DNA from: Scylla paramamosain
Taxonomy: Eukaryota > Arthropoda > Malacostraca > Decapoda > Portunidae
Direction: 5' to 3'
DNA length: 64,000 bases
NCBI RefSeq assembly: GCF_035594125.1
Contig: NC_087191.1
Coordinates: 6,087,967 to 6,151,966, forward strand
Part shown: piece after piece, positions 28,064-41,820 of the stretch
How the letters are laid out: each line of letters begins with the position of its first letter
How positions within the stretch are numbered: the stretch's first letter is position 1
Program-made: the position numbers and the translations under genes
The notes under the pieces: generated by a model
Databases searched by the model: none
What the model saw: only the letters and a program-made list of their open reading frames with translations
Told to the model about the DNA's origin: nothing

Positions 28064-28986
28064 ATTAAGTTCCGTAAGTACCAAAACGTTAAAACCTACA
28101 AATAACACTATAGAGAAAAAATAAATAAATGAAAAAAAAAGCATTTTTATTTTTTTGTTATTGATGTTCATAGGTATCAAGATGCCAAAATTCTGCCAAA
28201 ATTCAGGGAAATTATGTGGAAAAAAGAATATTATCGAAAAAGTTAATTTTATTTTTTTTTCGGAGTTATGTACCAAACCATAAAGTGTATGCAAAGCCAC
28301 CTATTTGGGAAAATTTAACGACTTTACAAGAAACCTGTCTTTTGAGTGTTTTTCCGCATGTTAGGCACCAAAACGATAGATAATATGAAAATCACTCTAT
28401 ATGGAAATCCAAAACAAAATTACTGAAAACGTGTCTTTTAAAAGATTTACGTAGAAAAACGCTAAAACGGATGCAAACCAACCAATATGAAAAAAAAAAA
28501 ATAGAATAACATTACCAGAAAAGTATATTTTGTGTGTTTTTGAGCTTGTTACATAAAAAAAAAAAAGCAAAAATGGATACAAAGCACTGTATATTAGGGA
28601 AAAAAAAGGACATAACGAGAAACGTGTATAATGTGTGTTTTATAGTTTCACCAGAATCACAAGGCAATAAACGCAAAAACTCGTCTGTGTGGAGAAGTTT
28701 CTAAGATACCAAAATGCTGAAACTTATGAATAACACTCTTAATCAAGAAACAGAGCAACCTTACTAAATGCGTGTATTTTGAGTGATTTTTTACATTCTT
28801 AGTTACCAAAACCCCAAATTCCATGCCAAACTAGCTTTATGTCGGAAAAAAATGACATTACCAGAAAAGTGTCTTTGAGTGTTTTTGAGCGTGTTAGGCA
28901 ATAAAGCACTAAAAAGCAGGCCAATCACATTACATGGGAATAAAACCAACTTTTACGAAGAACTTGACTTCTAGTGTTTTTTGACA
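28064..28986 (+). repeat. Partial 11-monomer HOR unit; segmental duplicate B, copy 1
   Basis: Forward satellite of the 1.11-kb class, starting at the TTCCGTAAGTACC box and running to m9. It shares private variants with 62,940-63,837: ACCATAAAGTGTATGCAAAG, CACCTATTTGGGAAAATTTA, CTTTTAAAAGATTTACG and CGTCTGTGTGGAGAAG. The offset is about 34,850 bp. It ends at the junction TTTTTTGACACGCATTTAG, where the orientation inverts. Confidence 0.85.
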
Positions 28987-29468
28987 CGCATTTAGTAAGG
29001 TTGTTCTGTTTCTCATTTAAGAGTGTTATTCACGAGTTTAAGCATTTTGGTATCTAGGAAACTTCTCCATATACACGAGTTTTTGCGTTTTTTGCCTTGT
29101 GGTTTTTTTGAACTATAAATCATTCATTATACACTTTTCTTGCAACGTCCCTTTCTTTCCAAATATAGAGTGCTTTGTATCAATTTTTGCGTTTTTTTTT
29201 TTTTTTGTAGGTAACAAGCTCAAAAAAACTCAAAATATAAATTTTTGGTAATGTTTTTCTGCTTCTTGATATTGGTTGGTTTGCATCAGTTTTAGCGTTT
29301 TTCTACGTAAAACACAGAGAAAACACGTTTTCAGTAATATTCTTTTGGATTCCCACATAGAGTGAGTTCCTTATTATTTATCATTTTGGTGCCTAACATG
29401 CTCAAAAAAAAAACTAAAAAAAAAGATTTCTGGTAAGGTCTTTAATTTCCTCATATGCGAGGCCTTGC
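28987..29468 (-). repeat. Inverted satellite segment after duplicate B
   Basis: The first ~115 bp (CACGCATTTAGTAAGG to TTTGCCTTGTGG) is the reverse complement of monomer m7 plus the half monomer, also present upright at about 28,660-28,775. The two form long imperfect inverted-repeat arms with a spacer of about 210 bp. After that come roughly four more reverse monomers until CTTGCATGTCTTTTGAGTG near 29,468. Confidence 0.8.
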
Positions 29469-30979
29469 ATGTCTTTTGAGTGTTTTTGAGCGTGTTACGC
29501 AATAAAGCACTAAAAGGAAAGGCAATCACATTACATGGAAAGAAAAACCAAATTTTAACAAGAACTTGCCTTTAAGTGTTTTTGAGCTCCTTACATACCA
29601 AAACGCTAAATCGCATGCAAAATACATTTTATGGAGAAACAGAATAATATTACCAAATACATGTATTTTGAGTGTTTTTGATCATGTTATCTATAAAAAC
29701 GCTTAAATACATGCAAAGAACCTTATGTTTGGGAAACGAAAGGACATTACGAGAAACGTGTATTATGAGTGTTTTTTTTTTAAGTTCCTTCAGTACCTAA
29801 AAGCCAAAACCCAAAAATAACACTCTTTATTTAGAAAAAAAAATAAATAAGATAAATAAAAAAAATTAAAAAATGGGAATTTTTTTTTTTTTTTTTGTTA
29901 TTCTTCTGCCAAAAATTCTGCCAAAATTCAGGGAATTTATGTGGAAAAAAGAACATAACCAAAAAAGTTAATTATAGTTTTTTTTTTCGGATTGTTATGT
30001 ACCAAACCCTAAAGTGCATGCAAAGCCACCTATATAGGGAAGTCAAACGACTTTAACAAAAACCTGTATTTTCAGTGTTTTTCAGCATGTTAGGCACCAA
30101 AACGATAAATAATATGGAAGTCAGTCAATATGTGAACCCAAAACAAAATTACTGAAAACGTGTCTTTTCAGTGTTTTACGTAGAAAAACGCTAAGGCGGA
30201 TGCAAACCAACCTATATGAAGAAATAGAATAACATTACCAAAAAGATATATTTTGAGTGTTTTTGAGCTTGTTACAAAAATATGCAAAAATGGATGTAAA
30301 GCACTCTATATTAGGAAACAAAAGGACATTAGGAGAAACGTGTATAATGAGTGTTTTGTAGTTTTAAAAGAACCACAAGGTAATAAACGCAAAAACTCGT
30401 GTATATAGAGAAATTTCTTACATACCAAAATGAACAAATGCATTAATAACACTTTTAATCGATAAACAGAACTACCTTACCAAATTGTGTATTTTGAGTG
30501 TTTTTCACATTCTTAGTTACGAAAATGCCAAATTACATGCGAAACTACCTTCATGTGGGAAAAAAAAATGACATTACCAAAAAAGTGTCATTTTAGTGTT
30601 TTTGAGCGTGATATGCAACAAAGCACTAAAAAGCAGAACAATCACATGACATGGGAATAGAACCAACTTTTACGAAGAACTTGCCTTTAAGTGTTTTTTA
30701 ACTCCTTACATACCAAATCGCTAAAACGCATGCAAAACACCATTTATGGAGAAACAGAATAACATTACCAAAAACATGTATTTTGAGTGTATTTGATCAT
30801 GTAACCTATAAAAACGCTTAAATACATGCAAAGAACATTATGTTTGGGAAACAAAAGGACATTACGAGAAACGTGTATTTTTAGTGTTTTTAAGTCCCTT
30901 AAGTACCAAAAAGCTAAAACCCACAAATAACACTCTTTATAGAGAGAATTTTTTTTTTTTTTTGTTATTCATCTTCATA

Positions 30980-33900
30980 GGTACCGAGATGCCAAAATTC
31001 TGCCAAAATTCATGGAAAATATGTAAAAAAAAAAATCATTATAAAAAAAAATTATTTTAGCTTTTTTCCGGAGTTATGTACAAACCCTGAAGTGCATGAA
31101 AATCAACCTATATTGGGGAAATTACATGACTTTACCAGAAACCTGTCTTTTGAGTGTTTTTCAGCAACTTCAACAATATTACTGAAAACGTGTCTTTTCA
31201 GTGATTTACGTAGAAAAATGCTAAAACGGGTGTAAACCAACCAATATGAAGAAATAGAATAACATTACCAAAAAGATATATATTTCATGTGTTTTTGAGC
31301 TTGTTACCTACAAAAAATGCAAAAATGGATGGAAGGCACTTTATATTGGCAAACAAAATGACATTACGAGATACGTGTATGAGTGTTTTATAGTTTCACA
31401 AGAATCACAAGGTAAAAAACTCAAAACCTCGTGTACATAAAGAAGTTTCTTACATACCAAAAAGCTGAAACTCATGCATAACACTTTTAATTTTGAAACA
31501 GAAATACCTTACCAAATGTGTGTATTAGAAAGGTTTCTTACATACCAAAATGCTGAAACTCATAAATAACACTTTTAATTAAGAAATAGAACAACCTTAC
31601 TAAATGCCTGTGTTTTGAGTTTTTTTTCACATTCTTAGTTACCAAAACCCCAAATTCCATGCAAACTTAGCTTTATGTGGGAAAAAAAATGATATTACCA
31701 GAAAAGTGTCTCTTGAGTGTTTTTGAGCGTGTTAGGCAATAAAGCACTAAAAAGAAGGGCAATCATATTACATGGGAATAAAAACAACTTTTACCAAGAA
31801 CTTGCCTTTAAGTGTTTTTGAGATCATTACATACCAAAACGCTAAAACCCATGCAAAACACCTTTTATGGAGAAACAGAATAAAATTACCAAAAACATAT
31901 ATTTTGAGTGTCTTTGATCATGTTATCTATAAAAACGCTTAAATACATGTAAAGATCCTTATGTTTGCGAAACGAAAGGATATTACGAGAAATGTGTATT
32001 ATAAGTGTTTTTACGTTCCTTAAGAACCAAAAAGCTAAAACCCACAAATAACACTCTTTATTTAGAAAAAAAAAAAAAAAAGGTAAGAAAATAAAAAAAT
32101 AGGATTTTTTTTTTTTTTGTTATTCATCTTCATAGGTAACGAGATGCCAAAATTCTGGGAAAATTCAGGGCTATTATATGATAAAAGAAAATTATCAAAA
32201 AAGTTAATTTTAGCTTTTTTTTCGGACTCTTATGTACCAAACCCTAAGTGCATCCAAAGACTCCTATATGACAAAATTAAACGACCTTACCAGAAATCTG
32301 TTTTTTGAGTGTTTTTCAGCATGATAGGCACCAAAACGATAAATAATAAGGAACTCACTCTATATGAAAATCCAAAACAAAATTGCTGAAAACGTGTCTT
32401 TTCAGTGTTTTACATAGAAAAACGCTAAAACGGATGCAAACCAACCAATATCAAGAAATAGAAAAACATTACCAAAAAGGTATATTTTGAGTGTTTTTGA
32501 GCTTGTTACCTTCAAAAAACGCGAAAATTGATGCAAAGCACTCTATATTAGAAAACAAAAGGACTTTGGAAGAAAAATGTATAATGAGTTTTTTTATAGT
32601 TCAAAAGAACCAAAAGGCAAAAAACACAAAAACTCGTGTATATGGAGAAGGTTCCTAGATACCAAAATGCTGAAACTCATGAATAACACTCTTAACTGAG
32701 AAACAGAACAACCTTACTAAATGCGTGTATTTTGAGTGCTTTTCACATTCTTAGTTACCAAAACCCCAAATTGCATTCGAAACCACCTTTATGTGAGAAA
32801 AAAATGACATTACCAGAAAAGTGTCTTATACGAGTAAGTGTTTTTGAGCGTGATAGGCAATAAAGCACTAAAAAGCACGGCAATCATATTACATTGGAAA
32901 AACACCAAATTATACCAAAAACTTGCCTTTAAGTGTTTTTGAGATCCTTATATACCAAACCGCTAAAACACATGCAAAACAAACTTTATGGAGAAACAGA
33001 ATAACATTACCAAAAACATGTATTTTGAGTGTCTTTGATCATGTTATCTATAAAAACGCTTGAATACATGCAAAGAACATTATGTTTGGGAAACAAAAGG
33101 ACATTACGAGAAACGTGTATTATGAGTGTTTTTTAAGTTCCTTAAGTACCAAAAAGCTAAAACCCACAAATAACACTTTATTTAGAAAAATAAATAAATA
33201 AAAAAATTAAAAAATAGGATTTTATTTTATTTTATTTTTTTATTCTGGGAAAATTCTGGGAAAATTCAAGGCAATCATATGATGAAAGAATATTATCAGA
33301 AAAGTTAATTTCAGCTTTTTTTTTCGGATTGTTATGTACCAAACCCTAAAGTGCATGCAAAGCCTCCTATATGAGGAAATTAAACGACCTTACCAGAAAT
33401 CTGTTTTTTGAGTGTTTTTTAGCATGTTATGCACCAAAACGATAAATAATAAGAAACTCACTCTATATGGGAATCCAAAACAAAGTTCTCAGTGTTTTAC
33501 GTAGAAAAACGCTAAAACGGATGCAAAGCAACCAATATCAAGAAATAGGAAAACTTTACTAAAAAGGTATATTTTAAGTGTTTTTGAGGTTGTTACCTAC
33601 AAAAAACGCGAAAATTGATGCAAAGCACTCTATATTGGGAAACAAAAGGACATTGCAAGAGAAGTGTATAATAAGTGTTTTATAGTTCAAAAGAACCACA
33701 AGGCAAAAAAACGCAAAATCTCGTGTATATGGAGAGGTTTTTTAGATACTAAAATGCTAAAACTCATGTATAACACTACTAATTGAGAAAAAGAACAACC
33801 TTAATAAATGCGTGTATTTTGAGTGCTTTTCACATTCTTAGTTACCAAAACCCCAAATTGCATGCGAAAATAGATTTCTGGGAAAAAAAAATCACATTAC

Positions 33901-35330
33901 ATTGGAGGAAAACGAATTTTTACCAAGAACTTTTCTTTAAGTGTTTTTGAGCTCCTTATATACTAAAACACTAAAACGCATGCAAAACACTCTTTATGGT
34001 GAAACAGAATAACATTACCAAAAACATGTATTTTGAGTGTTTTTGATGATGTTACCAATAAAAACGCTTAAATACATGCAAAGAACACTATTTTTGGGAA
34101 ACGAAAGGAGATTACGAGAAACATGTATTATGAGTGTTTTTAAGTTTATTAATTACCAAAAAGCTAAAAGCCACAAATAGCACTCTTTATTGAGAAACAA
34201 TAAATAAATTTAAAAAAAAAATAAGATTTTTTTTTTCTTTCTTATTCATCTTTACAGGTACCAAGATGCCAAAATTCGGGCAATATTCATGAAATTATGT
34301 GAAATAAGAGCATTATCAAAAAAGTTAAATTTAGCTTTTTTTTCGGACTGTTATGTACCAAACCCCTAAAGTGCATGCAAAGCCACCTATATGGGGAAAT
34401 TAAACGTCTTTGCCAGAAAACGGTCTTATAAGTGTTTTTTCAGCATGTTAGGAACCAACACGATAAATAACATGGAAGTCAATCTATATGGTAATCCAAA
34501 ACAAAATTACTAAAAACGTGTCTTTTCGGTGTTTTACGTAGAAAAACGCTAAAACGGATGCAAACCAACCAATATGAAGAAATAAAATAACATTACCAAA
34601 AAGGTATATTTTGAGTGTTTTTGAAATTGTTACCTACAAAAAACGCGAAAATGAATGGAAAGCACTCTATATTGGGAAGCAAAAGGACATTACGAGAAAC
34701 GTGTATAATGAGTGTTTTATAGTTTCACAAGAACTACAACACAAAAAACGCAAAAACTCGTGTATATAGAGATATTTCTTACATTCCAAAATGCTGAAAC
34801 TCATGAACAACACTCTTAATTGAGAAACAGAACAATCTTACTAAATGCGTGTATTTTGAATGTTTTTCACATTCTTAGTTACCAAAACTCCAAATTGCAT
34901 GCGAAACCAGCTTTATGTGGGAAAAAAAATGTCATTACCAGAAAAATGTCTTGTGAGTGTTTTTGAGCGTGTTAGGCAATAAAGCACTAAAAAGCAGGGC
35001 AATTACATTACATTGGAATAAAACCAATTTTTAACAAGAACTTGCCTTTAAGTGTATTTGAGCTCCTTATATACCAAAACACTAAAATGCATGCAAAATA
35101 CACTTTATGGTGAAACAGAATAACATTACCAAAAACATGTATTATAAGTGTTTTTGATCATGTTACCAATAAAAACGCTTAAATACATGCAAAGAACCCT
35201 ATTTTTGGGAAACGAAAGGACAATACGAGAAACGTGTATTATGAGTGTTTTTAAGTTCATTAAGTACGAAAAAGCTAAAAGCCACAAATTACACTTTATT
35301 GAGAAAAAAAAATATATATATATAAATAAA
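30980..35330 (+). repeat. Super-repeat of 11-mers, copy 1
   Basis: Four consecutive 11-mers with distinct variant sets (call them c+, d, e, f) recur in the same order at 37,479-41,800. Unit c+ has a fused m3/m4 and a second m7 (TGTATTAGAAAGGTTTC). Unit d has GGGCTATTATATGATAAAAG. Unit e has TTCAAGGCAATYATATGAT. Unit f has a CACAGG or TACAGG box, ATTCGGGCAA and CGTCTTTGCCAGAAAAC. The anchor TGTATTAGA lies at 31,521 here and at 38,001 in copy 2, an offset of 6,480 bp. Confidence 0.8.
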
Positions 35331-36000
35331 TAAAAACGATGTTTTTATTCATTCTTATTCATCTTCACAGGTAACGAGGTGCCAAAATTCGGGCAAAGTT
35401 CAGGAAATTATATGGAATAAGAACATTATCAAAAAAGTTAAATTTAGCTTTTTTTCGGACTGTTATGTACCAAACCCCTAAAGTGCATGCAAACCCACCT
35501 ATATGGGGAAATTAAACGTCTTTGCCAGAAAACTGTCTTATGAGTGTTTTTCAGCATGTTAGGAACCAACACGACAAAACACACGAAAGTCAATCTATAT
35601 TGGAATCCAAAACAAAATTACTGAAAACGTGTCTTTTCGGTGTTTTACGTAGAAAACGTTAAAACGGATGCAAACCAACTAAAATAAAGAAATAGAATAA
35701 CATTACCAAAAAAGGTATATTTTGAGTGTTTTTGAAATTGTTACCTACAAAAAACGCGAAAATGTATGGAAAGCACTCTATATTGGGAAGCAAATGGACA
35801 TTACGAGAAATGAGTATAATGAGTGTTTCATAGTTTCACAAGAACCACAAAGCAAAAAACGCAAAAACTCGTGTATATAAAGAAGTTTCTTACATTCCAA
35901 AATGCTGAAACTCATGAATAAGACTTTTAATTGAGAAACAGAACTATCTTACCAAATGTGAGTATTTTGAGTATTTTTCACATTCTTAGTTACGAAAATC

Positions 36001-36050
36001 CGAAATTACAAGCGAAACTTGTAATTTCGCACATAAAACTAGTTTTATGT
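36001..36050. repeat. Two adjacent palindromes inside HOR monomer m8
   Basis: First a hairpin with 12-bp arms CGAAATTACAAG / CTTGTAATTTCG and a 5-base loop (36,001-36,029). One base later comes a perfect 20-bp palindrome, ACATAAAACTAGTTTTATGT (36,031-36,050). Sister units read simply GCGAAACTAGCTTTATGTGG here, so about 20 bp of inverted extra sequence was added in this copy only. Confidence 0.92.
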
Positions 36051-37478
36051 GGGAAAAAATGACATTACCAGAAAAGTGTCTTTTGAGTGTTTTAGAGCGT
36101 GATATGCAACAAAGCACTAAAAAGCAGAACAATCACATTACATGGGAATAAAACCAACTTTTACTAAAAACATGCCTTTAAGTGTTTTTAACTCCTTACA
36201 TAAAAAAAACGCTAAAACGCATGCAAAACACCCTGTATGGAGAAACAAAATAACATTACTAAAAACATGAATTTTAAGTGTTTTTGATGATGTTACCTAT
36301 AAAAAACACTTAAATACATGCAAAGAACCCTATGTTTGTGAAACGAAAGGATATTACGAAAATTATGTATTATAAGAGTTTTTAGGTTCCTTAAGTACCA
36401 AAAAGCTAAAACACACTAATATCATTCTTTATAGAGAATTTTTTTTTTTTTTTTCATCTTCATAGGTACCGAGATGCTAAAATTCTGGCAAAATTCAGGG
36501 AAATTAGGTAAAAGAAAAAAAATTAACAAAAAAAAAAATAATTTTAGCTTTTTTCCGGAGTTATGTACCAAACCCTGAAGTGCATGCAAAGCCACCTATA
36601 TGGGAAAATTACACGACTTTACCAGAAACCTGTACCAGAAGCAATTTCAACAATATTACTGAAAACGAGTCTTTTCAGAGATTTACGAAGAAAAACGCTA
36701 AAACGGATGCAAACCAACCAATATGAAGAAATAGAATAACATTACCAAAAAGATATATTTTGAGTGTTTTTAAGCTTCTTACCTACAAGAAATGGAAAAA
36801 TGGATGGAAAGCACTCTATATTAGGAAACAAAAGAACATTACGAGAAATGAGAAATAATGAGTATTTTATAGTTTCACAAGAACCACAAGGCAATAAACG
36901 CAAAAACTCGTGTATATAGAGAAGTTTCTTACATACCAAAATGATGAAATGCATGAATAACACTTTTAATCGAGAAACAGAACTACCCTACCAAATTGTG
37001 TATTTTGAGTGTTTTTCACATACTTAGTTACGAAATTGCCAAATTACATGCGAAACTAGCTTTATGTGGGAAAAAATGACATTACGAGAAAAATATCTTT
37101 TGAGTGTTTTTGAGCTTGATATGCAATAAATCACTAAAAAGCAGAACAATCACATTACTTGGGAATAAAACAAACTTTTACGAAGAACTTGCCTTTAAGT
37201 GTTTTTTAACTCCTTACTTACCAAAATGCTAAAACGCATGTAAAACACCCTTTATGGAGAAAAAGAATAACATTTCCAAAAAAAAAGAGTGTTTTTGATC
37301 ATGTTACCTATAAAAACGCTTAAATACATGTAAAGAACCCTATGTTTGTACGAGTATAAGAAAAGGACATTACGAAAATAATGTATTATGAGTGTTTTTA
37401 AGTTCCTTAAGTACCAGAAAGCTAAAATTCACAAATAACACTTTATAGAGAAAAAAAAATATGTTATTCATCTTCATA

Positions 37479-40400
37479 GGTACCGCGATACCAAAATTCT
37501 GGAAAAATTCAGGGAAATTTTGTAAAAAAAAAATCATTATAAAAAAATAATTTTAGCTTTTTTCCGGAGTTATGTACCAAACCCTGAAGTGCATGCAAAG
37601 CCACCTATATGGAGAAATTACTCGACTTTACCAGAAACCTGTCTTTTGGGTGTTTTTTCAGCAATTTCATCAATATTACTGAAAACGTCTCTTTTCAGTG
37701 ATTTACGTAGAAAAACGCTAAAACAGATTCAAACCAACCAATATGAGGAAATAGAATATCATTACCAAAAAGACATATTTTGATGTGTTTTTGAGCTTGT
37801 TACCTAAAAAAAATGCGAAAATGGATGAAACGCACTCTATATTAGGAAATAAAAGGACATTACGAAAAACGTGTATAATGAGTGTTTTATAGTTTCACAA
37901 GAACCACAAGGCAAAAAAAAAAAATTTTCTTACATACCAAAATGCTGAAACTCATGAATAACACTTTTAATTGAGAAACAGAACTACCTTACCAAATGTG
38001 TGTATTAGAGAAGTTTCTTACATACCAAAATGCTGAAACTCATGAATAACACTTTTAATTAAGAAACAGAACAACCTTACTAAATGCCTGTATTTTGAGT
38101 GTTTTTCACATTCTGAGTTACCAAAACCCCAAATTCCATGCGAAAATAGCTTTATGTGGGAAAAAATAATATTACCAGAAAATGTCTTTCGAGTGTTTTT
38201 GAACGTATTAGGCAATAAAGCACTAAAAATCAGGGCAATCACATTACATGGGAATAAAACCAACTTTTACCAAAAACTTGCCTTTAAGTGTTTTTGAGCT
38301 CATTACATACCAAAACGCTAAAACGCATGCAAAACACCTTTTATGGACAAACAGAATAGCATTACCAAAAACATATATTTCGAGTGTTTTTGATCATGTT
38401 ATCTATAAAAACGCTTAAATACATGCAAAGAACCTTATGTTGGGGAAACGAAAGGACATTACGAGAAATATGTATTATGAGTGTTTTTTAGTTCCTTAAG
38501 TACCAAAAAGCTAAAATCCACAAATAACACCCTTTATTTAGAAAAAATAAATCAATAAAAAATAAAAAAATAGGATTTTTTTTTTTTTTTTTGTTATTCA
38601 TCTTCATAGGTACCGAGATGCCAGAATTCTGGGAAAATTCGGGCTATTATATGATAAAAGGAAATTATCAAAAAAGTTAATTTTAGCATTTTTTTCGGAC
38701 TATTATATACCAAACCCTAAAGTGCATGCAAAACCTCCTATATGAGGAAATTAAACGACCTTAAAAGAAATCTGTCTTTTGGGTGTTTTTCAGAATGTTA
38801 GGCACCAAAGCGATAAATAAATAAGGAACTCACTCTTTATGGGAATCCAAAACAAAATTACTGAAAACGTGTCTTCTCAGTGTTTTACGTAGAAAAACGC
38901 TAAAACGAATGCAAACCAACCAATATAAAAAAAAGAAAAACATTTCCAAAAAGGTATATTTTGAGTGTTTTAGAGCTTGTTACCTACAAAAAACACGAAA
39001 ATTGATGCAAAGCACTCTATATTAGGAAATAAAAGGACATTGCAAGAAAAGTGTATAATGAGTGTTTTATAGTTGAAAAGAACCAAAAGGAAAAAAACGC
39101 AAAAACTTGTGGATATGGAGAAGTTTCCTAAATACCAAAATGCTGAAACTCATGAATAACATTCCTAATTGAGAAACAGAACAACCTTACTAAATGTGTG
39201 ATTTTGAGAGCTTTTCACATTCTTAGTTACCAAAACCCAAAATTGGATTCGAAACTAGCTTTATGTAAGAAAAAAAATTACATTACCAGAAAAATGTCTT
39301 TTGAGTGTTTTTGAGCCTGATAGGCAATAAAGCACAAAAAAGCAGGGCAATCATATTACATTTGAATAAAACCAATTTTTATCAAGAACTTGCCTAGAAG
39401 CGTTTTTGAGCTCCTTATATACTTAACCGCTAAAACGCATGCAAAACAAACTTTATGGAGAAACAGAATAAAATTACCAAAAACATGTATTTTGAGTGTT
39501 TTTGATCATGTTATCTATAAAAACGCTTAAATACATGCAAAGAACCTTATGTTTGGTAAACAAAAGGACATTACGAGAAACGTATATTATGAGTGTTTTT
39601 AAGTTTGTTAAGTACCAAAAACCTAAAACCCACTCTTTATTTAGAAAAAAAATAAATAAATAAAAAAATAGGATTTTTTTTTTTTTTTATTCATCTTCAT
39701 AGGTACCGAAATGCCAAAATTCTGGGAAAATTCAAGGCAATTATATGATAAGAGAATATTATCAAAAAAGTTGATTTTAGCTTTTTTTTCGGACTGTTAT
39801 GTACCAAACCCTAAACTGCATGCAAAGCCTCCTATATAAGGAAATTAAACGAGCTTACCAGAAATCTGTCTTTTGAGTGTTTTTCAGCATGTTAGACACC
39901 AAAATGATAAATAATAAAGAACTCACTTTATATGGGAATCCAAAACAAAATTACTGAAAACGTGTCTTCCAAGTGTTTTACGTAGAAAAACGCTAAAATG
40001 GATGCAAACCAACCAATATCAAGAAATAGAAAAAAACATTACCAAAAATGTATATTTTGAGTGTTTTTAAGCTTGTTACCTACAAAAAAAACGCTAAAAT
40101 TGATACAAAGCACTCTATATTGAGAAAGAAAGGGATATTGCGAGAAAAGTGTATAATGAGTGTTTTATAGTCCAAATGAACCACAAGGCAAAAAACGCAA
40201 AAATTCGTGTATATGGAGAAGTTTCCTAAATACCAAAATGCTGAAACTCATGAATAACACTCTTAATTGAAAAACAGAACAACCTTACTAAATGCGTGTA
40301 TTTTGAGTGCCTTCCACATTCTTAGTTACCAAAATCCCAAATTGCATGCGAAACCAGCTTTATGTGGGAAAAAAATGACATTACCAGAAAAGTGTCTTTT

Positions 40401-41820
40401 GAGTGTTTTTGAACGTGATAGGCAATAAAGCACTAAAAAGCAGGGGAATCACTTTACATGGCAATAAAATCAATTTTTACCAAGAACTTGCCTTTAAGTG
40501 TTGTGAGCTTATTATATACCAAACGCTAAAACGCATGCAAAACATGGAGAAAAAATATAACATTACCAAAACATATATTTTGAGTGTTTTTGATCATGTT
40601 ACCAATAAAAACACTTAAATACATGCAAAGAACCCTTTTTTTGGGAAACGAAAGGACATTACGAGAAACGTGTATTATGAGTGTTTTTAAGATCATTATT
40701 TACCAAAAAGCTAAAAGCCACAAATAACACTCTGTATTGAGAAAAATTAAATAAATAAATAAAATAAATACTTTTTTTTCTTTCTTTTCATCTTCACAGG
40801 TACCGAGATGCCAAAATTTGGGCAAAATTCAGGAAATTATGAGTCAATTATCAAAAAAGTTAATTTTAGCTTCTTTTTTTCGTACTGTTATGTACCAAAC
40901 CCTAAAGTGCATGCAAAGCCACCTATATGGGGAAATTAAACGTCTTTGCCAGAAAACTGTCTTATGAGTGTTTTTCAGCTTGTTAGACACCATAATGATA
41001 AATAACATGCAAGTCACTCTATATGGGAATCTAAAAAAAAATTTCTGAAAACGTCTTTTCGGTGTTTTACGTAGAAAAACACTAAAACGGATGCAAACCA
41101 ACCAATAAGAAAAAATAAAATAACATTACCAAAAAGGTACATTTTGAGTGTTTTTGAGCTTGTTACCTACAAAAAACGCGAAAATGGATGCCAACCACTC
41201 CCTATTGGATAACAAAAGGACATTACGAGAAACGTGTATAATGAGTGTCTTATTATTTTTGAGCAAAAGAACTTGTGGTTCACAAGAACCACAAGGCAAA
41301 AAACGCAAAAACTCGTGTATGTAAAGAAGTTTCTTAGATACCAAAATGCTGAAACTCATGAATAACAATAATAATTGAGAAACAGAACAACCTTACCAAA
41401 TGCGTGTATTTTGAGTGTTTTTCACATTCTTAGTTACCAAAACCCCAAATAGCACGCGAAACTATGTTGGAAAAAAAATGACATTACCAGAAGTGTCTTT
41501 TGAGTGTTTTTGAGCGTGTTAGGCAATAAATCACACACAAAAAAAACAGGGATATCACATTATATGGGAATAAAACCAACTTTTACCAAGAACTTGCCTT
41601 GAAGTGTTTTTGACCTTACAAACCAAAACGCTAAAACGCATGCAAAAAGCTCCTTTTTGGAGAAGCAGAATAACATTACTAAAAACATGTGTTTTAAGTG
41701 TTTTTTGATCATGTTACCTATAAAAACGCTTAAATACATGCAAAGAACACTATGTTTGAGAAACGAAAGGATATTACGAGAAACGTGTATTAGGATCGTT
41801 TTTAAGTTCTTTAAGTACCA
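37479..41820 (+). repeat. Super-repeat of 11-mers, copy 2
   Basis: Same c+, d, e, f order as 30,980-35,330. Shared private variants in the c+ unit include AATTAAGAAA, AATGCCTGT, GCTCATTACATACC or GATCATTACATACC, CACCTTTTATGG, ACATATATTT, GTTATCTATAAA and TTTATTTAG. The f unit of this copy has gained the 41,272-41,295 hairpin that copy 1 lacks. Confidence 0.8.
41272..41295. repeat. 10-bp-stem hairpin marking an HOR subfamily (copy 1)
   Basis: CTTGTGGTTC - ACAA - GAACCACAAG. Ordinary units have only the right arm (CACAAGAACCACAAGG) at the start of the half monomer. The left arm plus CTTATTATTTTTGAGCAAAAG is an added segment found in only three units of the window (here, 60,409 and 62,403). Confidence 0.92.
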
